A stretch of 64,000 nucleotides of DNA, taken from Fibrobacterota bacterium (GTDB lineage Bacteria > Fibrobacterota > Chitinivibrionia > Chitinivibrionales > Chitinispirillaceae). The notes beneath the pieces are model-generated. The model searched no databases. It was not told the DNA's origin and was given only the letters and a program-made list of their open reading frames with translations. Within the stretch, counting starts at the first letter, position 1. Every line of letters starts with the position of its first letter. The DNA is taken from assembly GCA_023436205.1 (NCBI GenBank), contig JAEZKC010000002.1, positions 62,001 to 126,000 of the forward strand, written 5' to 3'. Positions 25,969 through 34,921 of this stretch are shown in pieces. Both the position numbers and the translations under genes were made by a program.

Positions 25969-26496
25969 ATGGATATCAAAAAGACTACAGTTCTGATTTC
26001 TGCTTTACTATCAATGGCTATTGCGGGTACATCGGTCAGTTTTTCACTTTCAGCATCAACCGGAGACAGTGATTTCGACCTCACGCTGAGCAATATCAAT
26101 GTCGAAGCGAAAAACAGTCTCCCGGGCTTTTACAGCTCCATGAGCGTACAGTTTGGAACACCACCAAGTCAGCTCGATTACCTTATCTATAAGATGGGGT
26201 TTTCCCCCGCAGATGCCTTCATGGCCATCCGCCTCTCCATTTTGATTGGTAAACCGATCGAAACAGTATGTGTCACCTATGACAAACATCGCCATAAAGG
26301 ATGGGGCGCCATTGCGAAAGAACTTGGAATAAAACCCGGTTCAAAGGAATTCCATCAGTTGAAAAACGGCGGAGTGCTGGTACTGCAGGAGAGTAAAAAG
26401 AAAAGCGGTGCGGAAATAAATGTTCAGATAGGATCGGATGATAAAAAATCAGGTAAAGACAAAGGGAACGGTAAAGGCAAAGGGAAAAAGAAATAG
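25969..26496 (+). CDS. Conserved secreted protein with basic Gly/Lys-rich tail
   Basis: A 175-residue protein with a signal peptide (about residues 1-22) and AAGGAG upstream. The middle carries a conserved pattern: SPADAFMAIRLSILIGKPIE, then HKGWGAIAKELGIKPGSKEF and HQLK, which I recognise from uncharacterised secreted bacterial proteins but cannot name. The last 25 residues alternate Lys and Gly with Asp and Asn (DKKSGKDKGNGKGKGKKK). Such a tail could bind polyanions. The gene is monocistronic and ends at a short hairpin. Function unknown. Confidence 0.65.
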   Translation: MDIKKTTVLISALLSMAIAGTSVSFSLSASTGDSDFDLTLSNINVEAKNSLPGFYSSMSVQFGTPPSQLDYLIYKMGFSPADAFMAIRLSILIGKPIETVCVTYDKHRHKGWGAIAKELGIKPGSKEFHQLKNGGVLVLQESKKKSGAEINVQIGSDDKKSGKDKGNGKGKGKKK

Positions 26497-26514
26497 AGCC
26501 CAAACAGACGGGCT
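26497..26514. terminator. Short hairpin between convergent genes
   Basis: AGCCC (26497-26501) and GGGCT (26510-26514) form a 5-bp stem immediately after the stop of the secreted protein and touching the stop of the converging rhomboid gene. The T run is poor, so termination is only possible. Confidence 0.4.
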
Positions 26515-27917
26515 TAGCTGATTCTGTTCAAATCCCCGTATTGCGAAAGAAGCGAATTTAGTAGTTCCTGTGAATGCCGGGCCGGAATCGAACCCGGCAT
26601 TTTCTTTATGATCCACAGTAAATCACCTGCGGCCTGCTTCACCTCGAAATGCAATCTGATCCGCAAGGCAGAGGCAGCGTAGCGGGAATTAACTTGCACA
26701 TGACCCGGAGCATTTGCTTTTTTGGCGATATCAAAACAGATAAGGGCCGAATCGGTCATGTTCATCTGCTGAAGCTTCTGCCCCCATTGATAAATCTGTG
26801 TTCCACTTATAGTAAGCTGCTGCCAGCTTTTTCCAAGTTTACGGATATTATCTGCTATATCCAGGCGGTTGCTTTCCCCCTGGTGAAAGAGATTATCAAT
26901 ACCTCTGGAAATCTTCAATGATGCATCAGCCACTTTTCCTTCTTCGAATAGCTGCCAGCCCTCAACAGCTTCCGGCAATTTCAGTTCAACTGGCTCGAGC
27001 ACATTTTTCACCGGCTGGTTATCAGAAGTAAGCATCACAAAAGATGGCGGCCTATTTGCCCGAACCCTTTTACCGCTCCTGTTTGAGGTTTCCAGAACCA
27101 TTTCATCACCTTTTAAAAGAAACCCGAACAGCATGCCTGCAGCAAACCCTCCCACATGCGCGCTGAAAGCCACTCCCATATTCATTTTAGGATCAAGCAG
27201 GACATATATGATCTGGGTTATTATCCAGAAGCCCATATAATAAAGCGCCTTCACCTCAAAGGTATTAGAATATCTGAATATCCAGTAAAAAATTCTCACT
27301 TTGCATTTGGGATAAACGGCAAGCATTGCCCCCATTGTACCGGCTATAGCCCCTGAGGCCCCAAGCAGGGGAATTGAAGACCATTCTGGACCGGCAAATA
27401 ATGTTCCCTGCAAAAGGTAGGCAAGAGTGGCCGCCACCCCTGAAGCCAAGTAGACAAAAAAGAAACGGAAATGTCCCCAGTATTTTTCCATCACCACGCC
27501 ACAGACATAGAAAAAGAGCAAATTTCCAATCAGATGTTCCCATCCACCATGGATGAACATTGAAAAAAGAAACGCAAGGAGACTCTTTTTTTCGGGGATA
27601 AACGAGAGCTTGATCATCCAGAGGCGATTTGTTGTAAGCTCCTCGATGAGGGCATTGAGAGAGTCACTCCGGGCCTCGATTTGCGCCTGTGTTTCCGAAG
27701 CCAAAGCTGGATCAACCGATTCTACTAAAACATCATAAGCATTATAGTGGGAGCTTCGAAGAACCTCTCCCTGAAGCCGTATAATCTCAGCCTTAACCGA
27801 ATGATCGTGAGTGGTGACAATACCAAAAACAAGAAAACAGGCAATTATTATGAGCAGGGAAACTATCCCGATTTTTCCATCGTGCATATCTGTAGAATAT
27901 GGGAAAAAAAACATCAT
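26514..27917 (-). CDS. Rhomboid-family intramembrane serine protease
   Basis: About 467 residues. A first membrane helix near the N-terminus is followed by a periplasmic loop and the six-helix rhomboid core. The nucleophile is the serine in LLGASGAIAGTMGA; the catalytic histidine is in SAHVGGFAAGMLFG. The loop 1 signature HGGWEHLIGNLLFFYVCG is also present. A soluble helical C-terminal domain of about 150 residues could be TPR-like. Start ATG 27917 has CAGGAG three bases upstream; a second ATG at 27914 fits the spacing even better. Substrates cannot be read from the sequence. Confidence 0.9.
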   Translation of the reverse strand: MMFFFPYSTDMHDGKIGIVSLLIIIACFLVFGIVTTHDHSVKAEIIRLQGEVLRSSHYNAYDVLVESVDPALASETQAQIEARSDSLNALIEELTTNRLWMIKLSFIPEKKSLLAFLFSMFIHGGWEHLIGNLLFFYVCGVVMEKYWGHFRFFFVYLASGVAATLAYLLQGTLFAGPEWSSIPLLGASGAIAGTMGAMLAVYPKCKVRIFYWIFRYSNTFEVKALYYMGFWIITQIIYVLLDPKMNMGVAFSAHVGGFAAGMLFGFLLKGDEMVLETSNRSGKRVRANRPPSFVMLTSDNQPVKNVLEPVELKLPEAVEGWQLFEEGKVADASLKISRGIDNLFHQGESNRLDIADNIRKLGKSWQQLTISGTQIYQWGQKLQQMNMTDSALICFDIAKKANAPGHVQVNSRYAASALRIRLHFEVKQAAGDLLWIIKKMPGSIPARHSQELLNSLLSQYGDLNRIS

Positions 27918-28081
27918 ATTCTCCTGATTATCTGGGTGAGTGCAAGCGGCAATGCTCTTCAATATAAATAGTTGCACTACATGATTTAAGCTTTTTGAAA
28001 TATTGGCCGGTGAAGGAGATTGCCTGAGGCACCTTCTACAATGTATGTTTACTGCAGTCACTTATGAAAAGGAGTTATTCC

Positions 28082-28336
28082 ATGGTGGATAAGGAACTAC
28101 TTGATATCCTCTGCTGTCCTGAAACCAAACAGGATCTCCAGCTTGTGGAGGGAGAAACCATCAAGAAAATCAATGCCAAAATCAAAGCCGGGGAGATAAA
28201 GAACCGCGGTGGAGAAGTGGTTAAGGAGCCCATCGATGCTGGGCTGCTCAGAGAAGACCGTAAATATCTGTATCCCATCAGGGAAGATATCCCCATTATG
28301 CTTATCGATGAAGCGATTCCGTTCGATAAGTTCTAA
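28082..28336 (+). CDS. Trm112/YcaR-like (UPF0434) small protein
   Basis: An 84-residue member of the Trm112-like family: LLDILCCPETKQDLQL near the N-terminus and YPIREDIPIMLIDEAI near the C-terminus. In other organisms Trm112 stabilises methyltransferases that modify tRNA and release factors; many bacterial members are of unknown function. The second half of the zinc site is reduced, since only CC of the first knuckle is present, as in many bacterial YcaR proteins. It carries an insert of about 25 charged residues compared with YcaR. Start 28082 has AAGGAG seven bases upstream. Confidence 0.85.
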   Translation: MVDKELLDILCCPETKQDLQLVEGETIKKINAKIKAGEIKNRGGEVVKEPIDAGLLREDRKYLYPIREDIPIMLIDEAIPFDKF

Positions 28337-28344
28337 AAACCTGC

Positions 28345-28369
28345 GGAACTGACGTACTCCGTCAGTTCC
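28345..28369. terminator. Hairpin between convergent genes
   Basis: GGAACTGACG (28345-28354) and CGTCAGTTCC (28360-28369) form a perfect 10-bp stem with a five-base loop, nine bases after the Trm112-like stop and facing the converging envelope gene. There is no long T run. It probably acts as a bidirectional terminator. Confidence 0.6.
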
Positions 28370-28384
28370 TACCTTCTGCAAATC

Positions 28385-28972
28385 CTACCCTTTACTCTTC
28401 TTGATTACTTTTTTCCTGATATAAAAATAAACCACAAGCAAGATTACTATGAGCAGCGCCTGAGTGATGAGCCTGGGGGTAATCAGACTGATGTTCCTTT
28501 GACGAGATCCGGTTAAAAGCAGCGGGTCCAGTGTATCTCCGCAGCTGCTTTTAGCACTGATACTGAGTGCATATCCTCCAGTCGTATCCAGAGCACTCCA
28601 GGGAATAACCCATTCCACAGTAACTGCATTCAGACTGTCAAAGCGCTGCTCATCAACGGTATAAAACTCACCTCTCATCTTTTCGGGAATGCGAATTTCA
28701 AACTCTTTCTGAGCACCTGATGGCTCTATGGAAAATACCCAGGCTGAGCAAACAGCATTGTCACCAGATGAAAAATAGCCGGCAACTCCCTCAGGAGTAT
28801 TTACTGCATCCCAATGCCAGCTCTCACCCCATTGACGGGCGGTTTTCGAACTCCACTCCAGAAGAAATCCGTCTGTTTGGATACGCTTTCCCTGGCGATC
28901 GATATCCACTTCCATATCTGCAACGGAAATGAAAACCATGCTAAGAAGCAGAACTGTAGATTTAATCCTCAT
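28385..28972 (-). CDS. Membrane-anchored periplasmic beta-sandwich protein
   Basis: About 195 residues with a signal peptide (residues 1-18), a soluble beta-rich middle (from VDIDRQGKRIQTDGFLLEW, where W and the following charged stretch recall CBM9/DOMON-like sandwiches) and one C-terminal membrane helix (ALLIVILLVVYFYI) followed by a basic tail. So it should be anchored in the inner membrane with its domain outside. GAGGAG lies seven bases before the ATG. It is the last gene of a run with the formylglycine-enzyme-like and PEGA genes, starting 24 bases after the former's stop. Function unknown. Confidence 0.6.
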   Translation of the reverse strand: MRIKSTVLLLSMVFISVADMEVDIDRQGKRIQTDGFLLEWSSKTARQWGESWHWDAVNTPEGVAGYFSSGDNAVCSAWVFSIEPSGAQKEFEIRIPEKMRGEFYTVDEQRFDSLNAVTVEWVIPWSALDTTGGYALSISAKSSCGDTLDPLLLTGSRQRNISLITPRLITQALLIVILLVVYFYIRKKVIKKSKG

Positions 28973-28995
28973 AGAAAACTCCTCTTCACGGATTT

Positions 28996-29757
28996 TCAGC
29001 GGGCACACCTGAATCCAACGCTCACTTCGGCGAAATTTGGGGAAAACCAGTGCCGGTTTGCAGTGCGAAGCTCAGCTGCTCCACTGTACCAGCCCCCCCC
29101 CCTGATCACCCTGTAAAACCCGGCATCGGGCCCTTTGGGATCAGTTATTTCGGAATGAGAATAATAATCCTTTTCATACCAGTCAGCAGTCCACTCCCAG
29201 ACATTTCCGGTCATGTCGTACAATCCGGCCGCATTGGGGGCAAAGGAACCAACCGGCTGAGGTCTGGACAGTGCACAGCGGCGCGCGTCAGGTGCAGCGT
29301 TACCCCAGGAATAGCGATTTGCCGATCCCGCACGGGCGGCGTACTCCCACTGCGCCTCTGAGGGCAGTTTCATCCCTAAAGAACTGCAGTATTCTCTCGC
29401 CTGCATCCAGGTCACACAGACCACAGGCAGATCGGGACTCTGGTGCTCTTTAGGAACCACCACTTTCCTGAAAGTCTGCCCCGACCACTGAAGACACTGG
29501 CCGTCATTGTAATGAGCCGGGGAACATTTTTTCGATTCAACACACTTCTGGTACTGCCCAGCGGTCACCTCTTTGGCCATAATACTGAAAGTGGACACCT
29601 GAACCGTATCCGGCTTTTCATCATCCTTACCTTCGGCACTTCCTCTGACAAAAGTTCCCCCATTAACGGTAACACTCTGACCTGGATCAGCAAAGGATAC
29701 AACAAAAACAGACGCTAGCAGAACAAAGGCTTTTTCGCTAAAGATTCTCATAAACAT
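28996..29757 (-). CDS. Secreted formylglycine-generating-enzyme-like (SUMF1) protein
   Basis: A 253-residue exported protein: signal peptide at residues 1-23, then an FGE-sulfatase domain with GGTFVRGS, VTAGQYQKCV, LPSEAQWEYAARAG, YDMTGNVWEWTADWY and a final VGFRCAR. True FGEs oxidise a cysteine in sulfatases; most bacterial secreted members are not shown to do so and may bind ligands or modify other proteins. No sulfatase is adjacent. The codons for GGG near the end contain ten consecutive G (29093-29102), a possible slippage site. It overlaps or abuts the PEGA gene upstream (stop at 29763). I chose ATG 29757 over a TTG at 29766. Confidence 0.82.
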   Translation of the reverse strand: MFMRIFSEKAFVLLASVFVVSFADPGQSVTVNGGTFVRGSAEGKDDEKPDTVQVSTFSIMAKEVTAGQYQKCVESKKCSPAHYNDGQCLQWSGQTFRKVVVPKEHQSPDLPVVCVTWMQAREYCSSLGMKLPSEAQWEYAARAGSANRYSWGNAAPDARRCALSRPQPVGSFAPNAAGLYDMTGNVWEWTADWYEKDYYSHSEITDPKGPDAGFYRVIRGGGWYSGAAELRTANRHWFSPNFAEVSVGFRCAR

Positions 29758-29762
29758 GTTTA

Positions 29763-30512
29763 TCAAAGGGATGTCTTCTCTATTCCGACCATTACAGCCG
29801 TAAAAAGTAAAAATGAGATCAGCACGATTCCAATACCCCAGTGCCCTTTTGGAGCAAGTGAGACTTTCTGATCTTTGCTGGAAATTGAATCCTGTGCAAC
29901 AGGAGAAGATGGTGCTTTATTCGGTTCAAGCTTCAATGTAAGGGTATCCTGAGCACCCGAATTGAGTTTCACCCTGGACTCCGCCGTCGTAAAGCCATCC
30001 AGAGCTGCTGTAACCACATATTCTCCTGGGCGGGCCTTGCTGAACTGATAAGGGGCTGTACCTACCGGCTTACCATTTATGGAGACCTGAGCCTGAGAAG
30101 GTTCACTCAGCACAAGAAGCTCGGCTGGTTGAGTCAATTCGAAATCGAGTTCTGTTTCACCATAGGATTCGATTCTGACTGTGGCTTTACGTCGATAAAA
30201 GCCACTTTTTTTAAATTCCAGCACATGTGTTCCGGTATCCAGATCAGAAACCTCTGCGGGAGTGAGCCCGTAATCTTTTTCATCGATGGTGAGGCTTGCA
30301 CCGTCTGGATTGGTGCGTACTTTTAAAAGAAGCTGTCCAACGGGCTTAGAAGTGTCGCTTGCGGAAGCAGTATCTGTTGCCACTGCGGCGGAGCTGTCCT
30401 GAACCGCAGGTCCCTGCAAAGTGCTGTCTGCCGGGTTTTCCGCTTGCGCCAGACACTGTGAAATCAGTGCTGCCGAAACCACAATCAATGCTGAAATGGA
30501 TCTGATGGCCAT
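29763..30512 (-). CDS. PEGA-domain membrane-anchored surface protein
   Basis: A 249-residue protein with AGAGGAG before the ATG and a signal peptide (residues 1-21). A Ser/Thr/Ala-rich linker leads to two consecutive PEGA-type domains (about 35-100 and 103-170; VRTNPDGASLTIDEKDYG and LVLSEPSQAQVSINGKPVG). A C-terminal hydrophobic helix (IGIVLISFLLFTAVMVGI) anchors it. PEGA domains occur in surface and S-layer-associated proteins and are thought to mediate binding. It leads the run that continues with the FGE-like and membrane-anchored genes; all three are exported, so they probably form an envelope unit. Confidence 0.8.
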   Translation of the reverse strand: MAIRSISALIVVSAALISQCLAQAENPADSTLQGPAVQDSSAAVATDTASASDTSKPVGQLLLKVRTNPDGASLTIDEKDYGLTPAEVSDLDTGTHVLEFKKSGFYRRKATVRIESYGETELDFELTQPAELLVLSEPSQAQVSINGKPVGTAPYQFSKARPGEYVVTAALDGFTTAESRVKLNSGAQDTLTLKLEPNKAPSSPVAQDSISSKDQKVSLAPKGHWGIGIVLISFLLFTAVMVGIEKTSL

Positions 30513-30750
30513 GTTATCTCCTCTATCATCAGTTTTCTTCACTACAAAAATGCGAAAAAGAACACCCCTGAAGTATATTTCATATTTAAAATACAATGGG
30601 CTGGGGCGATTCCAAACCAGGAACAGTGCCGAACTTCACGAAACCCAAACTTCATGATCAGTTTCTGTACCGTCCCTAAGGTCAGGATATAATAGTATAT
30701 CATAAAATGACTAGCCGCCCACAACAAATTGGGCAAAGGAGAGCGTCACC

Positions 30751-31176
30751 ATGAGTCAGCAGCAGACACTGGCAATCATCAAACCGGATGCAGTTCGCAA
30801 CAAAACCGCCGGTAAGATACTCAGTATGATTGAAAACAGCGGGCTTGCAATTACGGGAGCCAAAATGGTTCGGCTTACCCGTGAGCTGGCCGGTGAATTT
30901 TATGCCGTTCACAAGGGAAAGCCCTTCTATGAAGAGCTGCTCGATTTCATGTCCTCCGGCCACTGTATAGTGCTTGTGCTTTCGGGAGAAGAGGCGATTG
31001 TGAAATGGAGAGAACTTATGGGCGCCACTAATCCGGAGAAGGCCGCGGAAGGGACTATCCGCAAGCTCTACGGGACTCACGTTCAGTGGAACGCCTGTCA
31101 CGGCTCCGATGCTCCGGAAACCGCCCGGCAGGAAGTTTCGTTTTTCTTTTCCGGTGCCGAGCTCCTTCAGAAATAA
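30751..31176 (+). CDS. ndk: Nucleoside diphosphate kinase
   Basis: Transfers the terminal phosphate from NTPs to NDPs through a phosphohistidine. At 141 residues it has normal length. The start of the family (TLAIIKPDAVRN) and the active-site histidine in NACHGSDAPETA are present, where the usual V or F before His is Cys. GGAGAG lies six bases before the ATG. The gene is followed by an LptD-like gene on the same strand with a 52-base gap. Confidence 0.97.
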   Translation: MSQQQTLAIIKPDAVRNKTAGKILSMIENSGLAITGAKMVRLTRELAGEFYAVHKGKPFYEELLDFMSSGHCIVLVLSGEEAIVKWRELMGATNPEKAAEGTIRKLYGTHVQWNACHGSDAPETARQEVSFFFSGAELLQK

Positions 31177-31228
31177 CACTTGAGGAACATGATCATACTG
31201 TCAATATCGGAGCGAAACAGATAATCTG

Positions 31229-33754
31229 ATGATAAGCATGACCAGGGCGAAGCAGCCTTTATTCAAAACCGTCTGTATGATCATGTTGCTTCTTTTGTGC
31301 GGTTCCGTAACGGGTGCTGAGGAAGAAGTTCATATCGGAACCACAACAGATACCTTGAAGAAATCTTCTCAGGGGATCACCGATACTATTTTCTACGAAT
31401 CAGAATTCATCGACTACGATGCGCAGGACAAGATCCTTCAGCTCACAGGCAAAGCGCTAGTCAAGTACCAGAACCTCACACTGCAGGCAGACACCATTGT
31501 ATACACGGTAGAAAACAACCTGTTCACCGCCAGAGGATTCCCTCAACTCATTGAGGGGAAAGACACCACCGTTGGTGATTATATGGTGTACAATATAAAA
31601 ACCCGCAGAGGCAAGGTTCGCTACGCGACCACTCACTTCGATGATGCCTATTTCACCGGAAGCAATATTGTCAAAACAGAGGACAATCACCTCTACGTGG
31701 ATCAGGGCGACTACACCTCTTGCGCACACGTGGAGACACCCGATTATTACTTCTATGGTCGAAGCATAAAAATCATCCCCAACGATAAAATCATCTCTAA
31801 ACCGGTTGTACTAAACATCGGAGATGCTCCGGTGGCGGTGCTCCCCTACTTTATTTTCCCGCTGCAGAGAAACAGGCAGAGCGGATGGCTCACTCCGGTC
31901 TGGGGAGGGCATCCGACCAGAGGCGGCTATATCGATAATGTGGGGTATTACTTTGCACCAAACGACTATGTTGATCTGACGCTCAGAGCCAAAATTCAGG
32001 AATTCAACAACTTCGTTTTTAATGCGTCAAGCCAGTACGCATTGAGATACAAGCTTAACGGAAGCGTTTCGGCCAGATATGTGCTTGACAACAACATTGA
32101 AAGCAGCAACAGATCGTGGGCTCTTGATTATAAGCACGATCAGATTATCACTCCCGACGGCCGCACACGCCTGAGCGGAAGCGGGAACCTCATCTCCCAG
32201 AGCAAATTCTACCAGCAGTTCAGCGAAGAGACCGACGAGCTTGAAAAGCAGCAGCTCACCGCCAACCTTTCTCTCAGCCACACATTCGAAAAAATCAATG
32301 CGCGAACCAATTTAGTATGGCGAAGAGACCATAACCTGGTCACCGACCACATTCAGGAAGACCTGCCCTCACTGGATTTCACTCTGCAGAACCGGGCTCT
32401 GATCCCTTTTAAATCCAGCAGCGAAAAAGAGGAACCATCCTGGTACAACAACATCTACTATTCATATAATTCCAAAGCGAACGTGCGTAGAAACGCCTTC
32501 GGCAACGACTCACTGCCGGAAACATTTCGCCCCGGAATGACCCATGCCTTCAACGTGAATTCATCGCAAAAACTTTTCAAATACATCGATATCAATCCCT
32601 ACTTCAATTCCAGAGCTTCCATGTTTCTGGGTGCCATCGATACCATGATAAAGGACACTGTTTTCTATCATGATACGGTTAAGTACACTCTGGACGATCC
32701 GGAAAAAGACAGCAGGTATGTCGACTATACAGTTATCAGTAAAACACCGGAATATTTTGTAGACGAAGCAGGGGAACTGGATACAGTTTACAATATCGTG
32801 AAGATAAGCCCTCAGAGAAAAACCTATACTTATGATACACTGGATAACGAAGTGAATGTTGTAAGAACCTGGAGTGCGGGGGTCAACATGTCCACCCGGC
32901 TCTACGGTATACTCCCTGTAAATTTCCTCAACGTGACCGGAATCCGACATACTCTCGTCCCCTCTATTGGCTATTCATACCTGCCTAGACACGACCTTGA
33001 CAGAAAATTCTATGATGTGGGGATCGAATACGACCGGGCCCGCCCCAAAGATCAGCAGCTGGTAAACTTGAGCCTGAGCAACCAGTTTCAGGGAAAGAGA
33101 ACCGTTGGCGAAGGGGAAAACAAACGGGAAGAGAAATTCGACATACTCACGGCCAACTTGAGCACCTCCTATGATTTCGAAGCTGAAAAACGTAAATGGA
33201 GAGACCTGAGCCTTAGCGCAAGTACCTCCTACAACTTTTTGAGACTCAACTATTCATCGAGTTTCTGGCTGTATGACCAGTACGACAGGCTCACAACCCC
33301 CGCTCTCAACAGTTACAGCTTCGACCTCAATCCTGGGAATCTTGGAGTAAAGGGTAGTTTATGGGATGGAGACCTGCTCGTTTTGGATACGTTGCAACCA
33401 GATGACCCGATCAAATATCATAATGCCGGACCTCAAAGCTGGAGCCTCAGCATCTCGCCGAGTTTCTCCTACAGAGCCCGAAGAGTATCGGTGGATGAGC
33501 CCTTTATTCCCACCAAGAGCTATAACCTGAGCGCATCTGCCAGTCTCAACTTTACCCGTAACTGGTCGCTGCGCTGGAACGGCAACTACGATTTCAAGAG
33601 CGACCAGTTCACTCATAATAACTTCAATCTCATTTGTGACCTGGAATGCTGGGAGATGCGCTTCTCCTGGAGACCGGAAAAGATCAACCCGGGATATCAC
33701 TTTGTGATTAATATCAAGAAAATACCTGATATCAAGTGGGAACAGAAGAATTAG
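31229..33754 (+). CDS. lptD: LptD-like outer-membrane LPS-assembly protein (OstA domain and beta-barrel)
   Basis: An 841-residue exported protein. After a signal peptide (about residues 12-29) comes an OstA/LptA-like beta-jellyroll (about 50-150, with IDYDAQDKILQLTGKALVKY and repeating pairs of strands). The remaining 600 residues are amphipathic strands rich in Y, N, S and R, ending in a typical outer-membrane barrel strand (YHFVINIKKIPDIKWEQ). The motif NRQSGWLTPVWG is a recognisable LptD barrel feature. LptD inserts lipopolysaccharide into the outer leaflet. The usual LptD cysteine pairs are not obvious. No strong ribosome-binding site was seen for this ATG. Confidence 0.75.
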   Translation: MISMTRAKQPLFKTVCMIMLLLLCGSVTGAEEEVHIGTTTDTLKKSSQGITDTIFYESEFIDYDAQDKILQLTGKALVKYQNLTLQADTIVYTVENNLFTARGFPQLIEGKDTTVGDYMVYNIKTRRGKVRYATTHFDDAYFTGSNIVKTEDNHLYVDQGDYTSCAHVETPDYYFYGRSIKIIPNDKIISKPVVLNIGDAPVAVLPYFIFPLQRNRQSGWLTPVWGGHPTRGGYIDNVGYYFAPNDYVDLTLRAKIQEFNNFVFNASSQYALRYKLNGSVSARYVLDNNIESSNRSWALDYKHDQIITPDGRTRLSGSGNLISQSKFYQQFSEETDELEKQQLTANLSLSHTFEKINARTNLVWRRDHNLVTDHIQEDLPSLDFTLQNRALIPFKSSSEKEEPSWYNNIYYSYNSKANVRRNAFGNDSLPETFRPGMTHAFNVNSSQKLFKYIDINPYFNSRASMFLGAIDTMIKDTVFYHDTVKYTLDDPEKDSRYVDYTVISKTPEYFVDEAGELDTVYNIVKISPQRKTYTYDTLDNEVNVVRTWSAGVNMSTRLYGILPVNFLNVTGIRHTLVPSIGYSYLPRHDLDRKFYDVGIEYDRARPKDQQLVNLSLSNQFQGKRTVGEGENKREEKFDILTANLSTSYDFEAEKRKWRDLSLSASTSYNFLRLNYSSSFWLYDQYDRLTTPALNSYSFDLNPGNLGVKGSLWDGDLLVLDTLQPDDPIKYHNAGPQSWSLSISPSFSYRARRVSVDEPFIPTKSYNLSASASLNFTRNWSLRWNGNYDFKSDQFTHNNFNLICDLECWEMRFSWRPEKINPGYHFVINIKKIPDIKWEQKN

Positions 33755-33769
33755 AGTTCCTTGCAGAGA

Positions 33770-33805
33770 GAGCAGAGTCTTTTGAGTAAACTAAAAACTC
33801 TGCTC
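33770..33805. terminator. Long-loop hairpin between convergent genes
   Basis: GAGCAGAGT (33770-33778) and ACTCTGCTC (33797-33805) form a perfect 9-bp stem with an 18-base AT-rich loop, in the 60-base gap between the LptD-like gene and the converging PP-loop gene. Likely a two-way terminator. Confidence 0.5.
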
Positions 33806-33814
33806 CTGAAATTC

Positions 33815-34837
33815 CTACCCGAGACTAGCTGACTTCTGAGCATTAGCGGAACTGATCCTGCACCTGTCCAGTTCTTCATCCAAAGCGGCACCAGTCTCAA
33901 CAATTCGCTTCTGACCCGCCTTTTCAACAACCACCTTGACATTAGTTTCATTTCTCACTTTGGAAAAACGGACCACCGTCGAGGCACTGAACAGAAGTTC
34001 ACTTTCGGTTGGATCACCAGCACCGATTGCAAGCGGTCCCGGTATATCCTGCAATGAAAACATGTGCATTTCGGGAGTATATAGTTTTTCAAGCATTTCA
34101 TTCTCACTCTCGCTTCTGGAAACGATAGTGCGGTACTGAGATGATGACCTGAAATGCCGTCCAAAGGCGATCAGTTTAAAATCTGCAAGCGTAAATTGAG
34201 GATCGTATTGCGAAAGGTCATTAAAACGAACGCCTGTCTCAATATTGGTCAGAAGACATCCGCCAGCAGGAGTTGCGTGAGATAATCCGTGAGCTTTTGC
34301 ATACTCAAGTTGCATTTTCCTGCTTCTACCACTAATTTCAAGAAGCCGGCTTCTGTCGATAATACCTGCGTTCTCTGCATCAGTGGGCGGTAGCAACTTG
34401 GCGCAGAGCGGCCGGAGTAACTTTCCCTTGAGCCCTGCAAGCCTCTCCACTTTATGAAGACAATCCATTCGCTGTGACATGGGCCTCTGGCCGGCAACTT
34501 CGCCCGTCGCAAGACAGACCGCCCCCTCCTCCTCCATGATCTTTTTAGCTTTCATTAAACGGTGAATCCGGCAATCGACACAGGGGTTGGCGTTCTTGCC
34601 GAACCCGAAGCTGGGATCCTTAATCATCTCCAGAAACTCCTCCCCCTCCTCTTCGATGCGAAGAGTAACCCCCAGCTTTTCGGCATACTTTTTCACCTGC
34701 CAGTCAGTTCTTCCAAGACCGGAATAAAAAGGGAGCACGAAATGAAGAGCAGTCACATCCAGCCCCTGCTCCTTCAAAAGATGAACCGCAACAACGCTGT
34801 CAAGACCGCCAGAAAACATCACTACACACTTATGCAC
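33815..34837 (-). CDS. PP-loop (MnmA/ThiI-like) protein with NFACT-R-like C-terminal domain
   Basis: About 340 residues. The N-terminal PP-loop motif FSGGLDS marks an ATP pyrophosphatase of the tRNA-thiolation group. A CxxC (NPCVDCR) follows the nucleotide domain and PAGGCLLT begins the next segment. The C-terminal 120 residues (FGRHFRSSSQYRTIVSRSES, later GDPTESELLFSASTVVRFSK) resemble the NFACT-R RNA-binding domain found on related proteins often mislabelled as tRNA-methyltransferases. It probably modifies a tRNA, but the product is unknown. I prefer GTG 34837, six bases after GGAG, over GTG 34849. It is divergent from the LpxL-like gene. Confidence 0.7.
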   Translation of the reverse strand: MHKCVVMFSGGLDSVVAVHLLKEQGLDVTALHFVLPFYSGLGRTDWQVKKYAEKLGVTLRIEEEGEEFLEMIKDPSFGFGKNANPCVDCRIHRLMKAKKIMEEEGAVCLATGEVAGQRPMSQRMDCLHKVERLAGLKGKLLRPLCAKLLPPTDAENAGIIDRSRLLEISGRSRKMQLEYAKAHGLSHATPAGGCLLTNIETGVRFNDLSQYDPQFTLADFKLIAFGRHFRSSSQYRTIVSRSESENEMLEKLYTPEMHMFSLQDIPGPLAIGAGDPTESELLFSASTVVRFSKVRNETNVKVVVEKAGQKRIVETGAALDEELDRCRISSANAQKSASLG

Positions 34838-34921
34838 ACTGTTCTCCACTGAATATTCTTTTAAAAAAGGTGAATCCCTGCATTATTTTTCTATACACTA
34901 ACTTTTTCCGGAGTACTTCTC

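Noticed and set aside
28996..29757. Sulfatase-activating pair
   Set aside because: No sulfatase gene is found in the window, so a true formylglycine-generating role cannot be claimed.
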